A DNA stretch of 63,172 nucleotides, taken from contig JASGCW010000016.1 of assembly GCA_030053945.1 (NCBI GenBank), forward strand, positions 1 to 63,172. Reading direction: 5' to 3'. Shown here in pieces: positions 57,225 through 63,172 of the stretch (position 1 is its first letter; each line of letters opens with the position of its first letter). This DNA comes from Limnohabitans sp. (GTDB lineage Bacteria; Bacteroidota; Bacteroidia; Flavobacteriales; Flavobacteriaceae). A model generated the notes under the pieces. The model was not told where the DNA came from, did no database searches, and worked only from the letters and a program-made list of their open reading frames with translations. Position numbers and translations under genes: made by a program.

Positions 57225-58535
57225 TTAAATCTCTCTATTAATATCCCAAGACTCTAATAAATCGGCTACACGTTTTACAAAACTTCCACCTAAAGCTCCG
57301 TCAACTACTCTATGATCATAAGAGTGAGACAAGAACATTTTTTGACGAATTCCTATGAAATCACCTTCAGGAGTTTCGATAACCGCAGGTACTTTACGAA
57401 TAGCACCTAAAGCTAAAATTCCCACTTGTGGCTGATTAATAATTGGAGTCCCAAAAACAGATCCAAAAGTACCTACGTTAGTCACTGTATAAGTACCTCC
57501 TTGGGTATCGTCTGGTTTTAATTTTCCGGCTTTTGCTCTATTACCTAAATCATTTACTGCTTTTGCCATACCAACTAAATTCAATTGGTCTGCATTTTTG
57601 ATAACTGGTACAATTAAATTTCCATTAGGTAAAGCAGCTGCCATTCCTAAATTGATATTTTTCTTTTTAATGATGTAATCACCATCTACAGAAATATTCA
57701 TTCCTGGGAATTCACGCAAAGCTTTTGCTACAGCTTCCATAAAGATAGGAGTAAACGTTAATTTTTCACCTTCTCTCTTTTCAAAAGCATTTTTATTTTT
57801 ATCCCTCCATTTCACAATGTTTGTCACATCAACTTCAATAAATGACTGAACGTGTGCAGAAGTTTGAACCGACTCGACCATATATTTCGAAATCAGTTTA
57901 CGCATTCTATCCATTTCTACAATCTCATCAGCACCATTTACAGATACTGGAACTGCCTGTGTAGTCTGAGTTGTTTCTTTAGGAGTTACTTTTTGCTGAA
58001 CACTGTTAACTGAATGCTGAACATTAGTTTGACTACCTCTATTCTTAATATAATTTAGAATATCTTCTTTATTTACTCGACCATCTTTACCAGAACCATT
58101 TATTGACTCTAATTCGGCTAAAGAAATCCCTTCTTCCTTAGCTATGTTTTTAACTAGAGGAGAGAAGAATTTATCTGATGACGAAAAGTCAGCTGGCGCA
58201 ACAGCTTCCTTAGCTACCTCTACTGTCTTAATTACCTCAGCTACTGGAGCAGTTGCAGTTTCAGTTTTAGGAGCTTCAATAGTTACATCACCACCTTCAG
58301 TTTCAATGATTGCAATAGTTTGACCTACCTGAACTACATCATCTTTTTGAAATAAAATTTCTACCAGAGTCCCTGCTACTTCAGAAGGCACTTCGCTATC
58401 TACTTTATCTGTAGCAATTTCAAGCACAGCTTCATCTTGCTCGATCTTATCACCTACATTTTTTAACCAGTTTGTTACGGTTGCCTCAGCAACACTTTCT
58501 CCCATTTTGGGCAATTTCAATTCAAACCTTGCCAT
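57225..58535 (-). CDS. Dihydrolipoamide acyltransferase (E2) of a 2-oxoacid dehydrogenase
   Basis: The 436 residues contain one N-terminal lipoyl domain (EIATDKVDSEVPSE, lipoyl Lys in DKV), a peripheral-subunit-binding domain (LVKNIAKEEGISLAELESIN) and a C-terminal catalytic core ending SHSYDHRVVDGALGG. The protein transfers acyl groups to CoA in a complex with E1 and E3, most likely the branched-chain 2-oxoacid dehydrogenase. No E1 or E3 gene is adjacent. A TAATTTTG -7-like element on the minus strand lies at 58573-58580. Confidence 0.93.
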   Translation of the reverse strand: MARFELKLPKMGESVAEATVTNWLKNVGDKIEQDEAVLEIATDKVDSEVPSEVAGTLVEILFQKDDVVQVGQTIAIIETEGGDVTIEAPKTETATAPVAEVIKTVEVAKEAVAPADFSSSDKFFSPLVKNIAKEEGISLAELESINGSGKDGRVNKEDILNYIKNRGSQTNVQHSVNSVQQKVTPKETTQTTQAVPVSVNGADEIVEMDRMRKLISKYMVESVQTSAHVQSFIEVDVTNIVKWRDKNKNAFEKREGEKLTFTPIFMEAVAKALREFPGMNISVDGDYIIKKKNINLGMAAALPNGNLIVPVIKNADQLNLVGMAKAVNDLGNRAKAGKLKPDDTQGGTYTVTNVGTFGSVFGTPIINQPQVGILALGAIRKVPAVIETPEGDFIGIRQKMFLSHSYDHRVVDGALGGSFVKRVADLLESWDINREI

Positions 58536-58607
58536 ATTTTTAAACTAAAGTTGTGTTTTCGTATTTAGGTTGCAAAATTAACATTTTTTCGTTCGATAAA
58601 CCACGAA

Positions 58608-59747
58608 TCAACTAATTTTTGTTAAATTTATTACTTGACCTATATCATTAGCATTATTACTACCAATAAGGAATTCCGATTGTGGAATATAATTCTTGAA
58701 AATCAAATTATTAGCTTTATGTTGCTCCATAAAACAAATTATCTCTTTATAACTAAAACTTCGAGTATCAAAAATAATTTCAATATTCTGATTGCCATTA
58801 TTTTGAAACAAATCAAAATTAACCAGCTTCTCGTTAAAAACTAAATGAGTGGGAGATTCTATCTCTTTTGAGAAAAATATAATAATATCTATTTTCCGAT
58901 TACTATTTTTTTGTTGTTTCTTTTTTACCAATGAAAAAACTAAAGCACCAATTTTCATAAATACATCAAAAAACAAACTCCTTCCAAAATGCTTTTTGTA
59001 AAAAAATTGCATTGCTTCTCTGAACCGTTGCACATATTTTTCGTCTCTTACCGTACTTTCTCCCTTATAATGTATAACTGAGGTTTCGTGATAGTAATAA
59101 TTAATTTTACCTGATTGTAACGCCATATAACTCAAATCGATATCGTCTGAATACATAAAACATCCCTCATCAAAACCTCCCAAATCAAGATACAATTGTC
59201 GTTTCATAATCATAAAAGCACCTACGAGTATATCAACATTACCCGATTGATTTTCGGATAAATGTTGTGCGTAATATTGATTGAACCATTTTGAATTAGG
59301 AAAAAATTTATACAAGCCGAAAATCTTAGTAAAAGCTACCCACGGTGTAGGTACTCCCCTCTTACACTCAGGAAGAAAATGTCCTGTTCCGTCTATAAGT
59401 TTACAACCTATTATACCAGTGTTCAGTTGCCAGTATTCAGTATTCAGTATTTTCTTAAAAGTATCTTCAGCAACAACGGTGTCAGGATTTAGAATACAGA
59501 TATATTCTCCTTGGGCTTCAACTACTCCTATATTATTGCCTTTTGGAAAACCAGAATTTTCTTTATTTTCAATAAGTTTTACTAAAGGAAACTTTTGTTT
59601 CATCATCGCACAACTATCGTCTTTTGAGTCGTTGTCCACAACTATAATCTCACCATCTATACCTTCAAGTGCTTTTTGAACACTTAAAACGCATTGCTCT
59701 AAGAAATAACGGACGTTGTAATTAAGTATGATTATTGACAGTTGCAC
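58608..59747 (-). CDS. Family 2 glycosyltransferase (rhamnosyl-type)
   Basis: The 379 residues have the GT2 core LSIIILNYNVRYFLEQCV, VVDNDSKDDSCAMM, the DXD-like CILNPDTVV and FMYSDDIDLSYMA, plus a C-terminal extension after one possible membrane-proximal helix. It likely builds surface polysaccharide or glycolipid. The segment ILNTEYWQLNTG is encoded by an in-frame heptad repeat at 59417-59450. It lies 12 nt downstream of the DUF1016 gene, which may be coincidental. Confidence 0.88.
   Translation of the reverse strand: MQLSIIILNYNVRYFLEQCVLSVQKALEGIDGEIIVVDNDSKDDSCAMMKQKFPLVKLIENKENSGFPKGNNIGVVEAQGEYICILNPDTVVAEDTFKKILNTEYWQLNTGIIGCKLIDGTGHFLPECKRGVPTPWVAFTKIFGLYKFFPNSKWFNQYYAQHLSENQSGNVDILVGAFMIMKRQLYLDLGGFDEGCFMYSDDIDLSYMALQSGKINYYYHETSVIHYKGESTVRDEKYVQRFREAMQFFYKKHFGRSLFFDVFMKIGALVFSLVKKKQQKNSNRKIDIIIFFSKEIESPTHLVFNEKLVNFDLFQNNGNQNIEIIFDTRSFSYKEIICFMEQHKANNLIFKNYIPQSEFLIGSNNANDIGQVINLTKIS
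59417..59450. repeat. Heptanucleotide repeat inside a glycosyltransferase gene
   Basis: On the minus strand the units TACTGAA, TACTGAA, TACTGGC, AACTGAA and CACT run in succession with a 7-bp period. They encode ILNTEYWQLNTG, which looks like an insert into a GT2 domain that otherwise aligns well. The reading frame is kept. Confidence 0.75.
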
Positions 59748-59759
59748 GATATGATTAAA

Positions 59760-60764
59760 TTATAATTCTAAATTATGTTGACTTTTAAATATAAATTTCT
59801 GACGTTCAATCTCGTCCTGTAGTTGTTCCTCTGTTGGCAAATATGATAAATATTTTGAAGCAAACAACTGATTATTTTGATTCAAAACAGAATATTTTAC
59901 AATGGTCTTATCGGTTTCTGTACATAACAAAATTCCTATAGTAGGATTATCTTCTTCTGGTTTTTTTAAATCGTCATACATCCTAACATACATATCTAAT
60001 TGCCCAATGTCTTGATGCGTAATAGTATGAGTTTTTAATTCTATAATTACAAAACATTTCAAAATATAATTATAGAATACTAAATCTATATAAAAATCAG
60101 CAGTTTCAGTTTTTATATGCTGTTGTCTTTCCACAAATGCAAAACCTTTACCCAATTCTAAAATAAACTTTTGCAAATTATCGATTAAGGCTTTTTCCAG
60201 TTCAAGTTCTGTATAACTCAATGATGTAGGCAAATTCAAAAACTCTAAAACGGATGGATTTTTTATAAAATCATGAATATTATATTTCTCCTGTGTGCTC
60301 TCGTCTTGTATCAATTCTTTATTTGAAGATAATAATCGATGGTAATACAAAGTTGAAATATTTCTATCTAATGTCCTCACCGACCATGTATTAGCAGAAG
60401 CCTCTTTTAGATAATACATTCTAGCATTTTGATCAGTCACCTTTAAAACCAACTGAAAATGAGACCAACTCAACTTGGCAGACAGTGTCTGCCAAATCTC
60501 AATCTCTGGAAAAGCAATAAAAAACTGCCTGAAATTTCTAATATTTCGTTCTGAGAAACCTTTTCCAAATTCACGTGTGAGTTCAATAGAAATCGTTTTT
60601 ATAATTTCTTTACCGTATTCGGCACGTTCTTTACCATTTTGTTCTTCTTCAATAATTTTTTTACCTATATTCCAATACGCTTCTATCATCGCAGTATTTA
60701 TTGCTTGATAGGTTTTTAGTCTTGCTTTTGAAAGAATTTGCTTTATTTCCTGAATATAAATCAT
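59760..60764 (-). CDS. PD-(D/E)XK nuclease, DUF1016/YhcG type
   Basis: The 334 residues match DUF1016: an N-terminal helical region (YWNIGKKIIEEEQNGKERAEYG, RNIRNFRQFF, SWSHFQLVLKV) and a C-terminal nuclease domain with FYIDLVFYNYILKCFVIIELKT, where the Asp and IELK supply the PD-(D/E)XK site. Such proteins are often linked to genome defence, but a defence cluster is not seen here. It is predicted to be cytoplasmic. Confidence 0.9.
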   Translation of the reverse strand: MIYIQEIKQILSKARLKTYQAINTAMIEAYWNIGKKIIEEEQNGKERAEYGKEIIKTISIELTREFGKGFSERNIRNFRQFFIAFPEIEIWQTLSAKLSWSHFQLVLKVTDQNARMYYLKEASANTWSVRTLDRNISTLYYHRLLSSNKELIQDESTQEKYNIHDFIKNPSVLEFLNLPTSLSYTELELEKALIDNLQKFILELGKGFAFVERQQHIKTETADFYIDLVFYNYILKCFVIIELKTHTITHQDIGQLDMYVRMYDDLKKPEEDNPTIGILLCTETDKTIVKYSVLNQNNQLFASKYLSYLPTEEQLQDEIERQKFIFKSQHNLEL

Positions 60765-61238
60765 CCTTTATCCAATATGTGACAATGCAATGCATTAAAA
60801 TCAAAATTGCAACATTTATTTATCAAAAACAAAAAAGCAATTTCAAAATTCAATTTACAAGCCTTGTGATTGCTATAGCATATGGAAACATTTAAATATG
60901 TAGTTAGTTTTAACTATTTTAAAGAACTATTAAGTCTTAACTTTTTGATTATTTCTTACGTCAGTAGATTAAAGACTACTCAAAAAACTAACCCTCTAAT
61001 TTCAAACTTTAAACTAAAATAATTTTTCGATGAAATCACCATAAACAAGAAATTTGCGAAAGCAAATATACTCACTGAAAAGCTATGAAAATAAATGCTA
61101 AATGAAGTAAACTCCAATAAATGAAAGCAATACTCTCGAAGCTTCGGGATAACCTAAGACAATTTAAATTTTACACATATAAAAATTATTTTATAAAAGA
61201 GTCTATTTTTGCACAATCAAATTTCAAGTTAAAAAACA
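60765..61238. other. 474-nt intergenic stretch
   Basis: I see no gene or RNA here. It contains AAAAAACTAACCCTC near 60978-60994, similar to AAAAACTAACCC at 63131-63142 near the window end. It also has an inverted-repeat-like GAAGCTTCGGGAT near 61138-61150 and a TATTTTTG -7 promoter element at 61204-61211 for the next gene. Confidence 0.5.
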
Positions 61239-62039
61239 ATGAAAAAGCATTTATTCATTTTATTTTTCTCCTTTAGCATAGTGCTACATAGCCAAGAAAC
61301 TGCTTCTATAGAAAATACTGACAGTCAAACGAAAACCGAAAACAAAGACTGTATCGAAATTGAAAAAACCAACTCAACCACAATTCAAGATAGTGACTTC
61401 TTTGACGATGTATTTATAGAAATTCTTTTAGCATTAACCTATTATTCTTTTGTTGGGGATAACGAATTTGAAGATCACCTCAACAACAAATTAACTCCTT
61501 ATCCTTATTTTGATGGGATATGTGGTAACTACTCAGAAGATATAGTTGATGAAAAAATTGTTAGGGCAGATATAGAAAATAATTTTTTAATAGGTGATTC
61601 TAATTCATTTGGTAATCATTTTAAAGTTAAAGGCCGTTTAAAACAATATTTATATTTACAATTTGACCATCATTTTATCCAACAAAAAGAATTGATTCAA
61701 ACGTCTAGAATTAAAAACTTTCAATTTAACTTGGGTTATGATCGCTTACGATTTGAGAAATTTAATTTAGGCTTTTTATTTGGCATAACAAATTTTGATA
61801 AAAAAATAGACCAAACAGGTTTTAATTTAGGTCTACACTCTGAAGCATTTATATATAAAAAATTCAGTTTGGAATCTAATTTAATGTGGTCGTTTGCTGA
61901 CAGTTTTACAAGTCGAAATTTTGATTTAAAAGGTAAATATCATCACAAAAGATATTTTGCTTCTTTAGGACTTGAAAATCTAAAAATAGATACCACAAAA
62001 TACAATTTTGTAAGTTTTGGAGCTGGAATTTATTTTTAA
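61239..62039 (+). CDS. Secreted outer-membrane-like protein (paralog A)
   Basis: The 266 residues start with a signal peptide (MKKHLFILFFSFSIVLHSQ), followed by a low-complexity Thr/Glu region. A beta-rich C-terminal part contains FQFNLGYDRLRFEKFNLGFLFG and ends VSFGAGIYF, an aromatic terminus seen in outer-membrane barrels. It shares most of its length with the next gene. I do not recognise a family. A lipid or metabolite porin, or structural role, is possible. Confidence 0.65.
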   Translation: MKKHLFILFFSFSIVLHSQETASIENTDSQTKTENKDCIEIEKTNSTTIQDSDFFDDVFIEILLALTYYSFVGDNEFEDHLNNKLTPYPYFDGICGNYSEDIVDEKIVRADIENNFLIGDSNSFGNHFKVKGRLKQYLYLQFDHHFIQQKELIQTSRIKNFQFNLGYDRLRFEKFNLGFLFGITNFDKKIDQTGFNLGLHSEAFIYKKFSLESNLMWSFADSFTSRNFDLKGKYHHKRYFASLGLENLKIDTTKYNFVSFGAGIYF

Positions 62040-62064
62040 CCCTAATTTATTTCTTCAAAAAAAA

Positions 62065-62922
62065 ATGAAAAAAACATTCCTAGTACTTTTATGTACTTTA
62101 TCAATAAATTTTTATGGTCAAAAAATAGATCGCTCAAAAAAAGATTTAGAATCAAAAAAAACATCAAGTACAAATTCGTCTTCAACCGAAAATCAATCTA
62201 ACAGCAATAGCCTAAATGACAACAATAATAATTCTAAAAGCTCTACAACAACCGTAGAGGATTTAGAAACAGCTGGATTTTTTTTAAAAATTATTTCCTT
62301 TATATTCTATTACAGTGTTGTGGGTGATTATGATAACGAAGATCATTTACATAATAATTTAGCAAAATATCCTTGCATAGATAAATATGTAGGCAATTAT
62401 ACAAACAAAGAAAAATATGCAACAAAATTCAGATTGGATCTAGAAAATAATTTTTTAATAGAAGATTTAAGTTCTGGAAATACGTCTTATGCAAATCACT
62501 TTAAAGCAAAAGCTCATTTTAAGCAATATTTTTATGGTCAATTTGATAATAGATTATTATTTGAGAAATATGATAACAGTCAAACTGCAAAATTAGCTAT
62601 GTTTCAGTTTAATATAGGCTATGACCGAGTTAGAATTGAACACTTTAACTTTGGATTCTTAATAGGCGTTAACACAGTTGCAAGTGGTATAAACAAAGCT
62701 GGTTTTAATTATGGTTTACATGCAGACTTTTTTTTGAATCAAAAACTAAGTGTTGATGCAACAGCGCAATGGAGTACAATAAATTCAGAACCTGTTAATT
62801 CGTTCGAAATCAAAGGAAAATATCATTTGAACAGAAAATTTTTCTCACTCGGGTATGAACACTTACGAATTGGAACACCAACTTATAGTTATGTATCCAT
62901 AGGAGGTGGTTATTATTTTTAG
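62065..62922 (+). CDS. Secreted outer-membrane-like protein (paralog B)
   Basis: From the ATG at 62065 (MKKTFLVLLCTLSINFYGQ) the protein has 285 residues. A TTG-initiated frame from 62017 is unlikely because it overlaps the previous gene. A Ser/Asn-rich region follows the signal peptide. It resembles paralog A: DHLNNKL/DHLHNNL, FNLGYDRLRFE/FNIGYDRVRIE and the C-terminal YVSIGGGYYF. Duplication of one gene is the likely origin. Confidence 0.65.
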   Translation: MKKTFLVLLCTLSINFYGQKIDRSKKDLESKKTSSTNSSSTENQSNSNSLNDNNNNSKSSTTTVEDLETAGFFLKIISFIFYYSVVGDYDNEDHLHNNLAKYPCIDKYVGNYTNKEKYATKFRLDLENNFLIEDLSSGNTSYANHFKAKAHFKQYFYGQFDNRLLFEKYDNSQTAKLAMFQFNIGYDRVRIEHFNFGFLIGVNTVASGINKAGFNYGLHADFFLNQKLSVDATAQWSTINSEPVNSFEIKGKYHLNRKFFSLGYEHLRIGTPTYSYVSIGGGYYF

Positions 62923-63016
62923 CTAAATAGTTTTAGTTAAAACGCAATATAAATTATAATAAATTACCTTTACACACCCGAAATTACGGATTTAATATTA
63001 GAATTTTAAATTCACT

Positions 63017-63121
63017 ATGAATTACTTATCAGTCGAAAATATATCCAATTTTTTGGAGAACTCATTTTATTTGAAGATTTATTTTTTATGTAATTTTAAT
63101 AGTTCTAAAAAAACAATTTAG
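63017..63121 (+). pseudogene. Decayed 5' end of an ABC-F ATPase gene
   Basis: The ATG at 63017 opens MNYLSVENIS, the usual start of Bacteroidota ABC-F proteins. After ten codons the original frame is lost: a one-base deletion moves FGELILFEDLFF into another frame, which then reaches a stop (TAA) at about 63092. The expected continuation towards the Walker A motif is absent. What follows (63122 on) is not ABC-F sequence, so the gene is truncated as well as frameshifted. I judge it a non-functional remnant. Confidence 0.6.
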
Positions 63122-63172
63122 GGTCTGCTGAAAAACTAACCCAACACAAAATACTATCTTTTTCCTCTAAAA
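63121..63172. mobile_element. Possible insertion-sequence end (partial)
   Basis: The window ends with GGGTCTGCTGAAAAACTAAC and 32 more bases that do not continue the ABC-F gene. The abrupt change and the GGGTCTGCTG terminus look like an IS end, but the element itself lies beyond the window, so the family cannot be named. Confidence 0.3.

Noticed and set aside
59760..60764. DUF1016 nuclease as part of a defence island
   Set aside because: Its neighbours are a glycosyltransferase and an empty gap; no methyltransferase, helicase or toxin lies within several kb.
60765..61238. Transposon remnant from the shared AAAAACTAACCC string
   Set aside because: The shared string is only about 12 bases in AT-rich DNA and no transposase or long repeat supports it; it is only noted.

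Overview
The window looks like a chromosomal segment of a Flavobacterium-like member of the Bacteroidota. The evidence is strongly AT-rich DNA, Bacteroidota-type promoters (TTG, about 19 bp, TAnnTTTG) with little Shine-Dalgarno sequence, a type IX secretion sorting domain, DUF4295 next to rpmG, and the dapA/bamD/rpoZ and rpsF/rpsR/rplI gene orders. Most genes are housekeeping genes in short operons on both strands. I saw no rRNA, tRNA or CRISPR array.

Layout. 1-16 kb: envelope and central genes (rpoZ fragment, bamD, dapA, a split 5'-nucleotidase pair, two YhhN-like membrane proteins, ligA, sterol desaturase, rpsF-rpsR-rplI, a LytTR response regulator, priA, a YihY/BrkB protein, nadC). 16-21.4 kb: a large secreted M43-type metalloprotease with a T9SS tail, and a tail-fibre-like surface protein. 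21.5-32.2 kb: rlmH and a surface polysaccharide locus with glycosyltransferases, a FdtA-like sugar ketoisomerase, a FdtB-like aminotransferase, a flippase, an acyltransferase and a FemAB/GNAT-like protein. 32.2-39.8 kb: RDD, divergent from a SpoIIM-DUF4129-DUF4350-MoxR-DUF58 operon. That operon is split by a roughly 670-bp unit carrying a four-helix-bundle gene between heptanucleotide-periodic inverted repeats. 39.9-46 kb: a TrmH-type methyltransferase, a RelA/SpoT enzyme, a cytochrome-b-like membrane protein behind a perfect FNR-type palindrome, a Crp/Fnr regulator and a TPR protein. 46.1-48.2 kb: a probable type II restriction-modification pair whose methyltransferase carries its own N-terminal HTH. 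48.2-60.8 kb: ftsY, DUF4295-rpmG-rpmB, cinA, HPt, FAH-family hydrolase, exonuclease, three tandem YARHG proteins, a lipoyl E2 acyltransferase, a GT2 glycosyltransferase and a PD-(D/E)XK (DUF1016) nuclease. 61.2-63.2 kb: two paralogous secreted proteins, then the decayed start of an ABC-F gene cut by what may be an insertion-sequence end.

The most interesting signal is a shared 7-bp repeat grammar. It flanks the four-helix-bundle gene, forms gene-free hairpins in the cinA/HPt and FAH/exonuclease gaps, and appears in frame inside a glycosyltransferase. This suggests a small mobile-repeat system in which the four-helix-bundle gene may be the autonomous member. That is inference from one window. 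All calls come from reading sequence and translations by eye; no database search was run.
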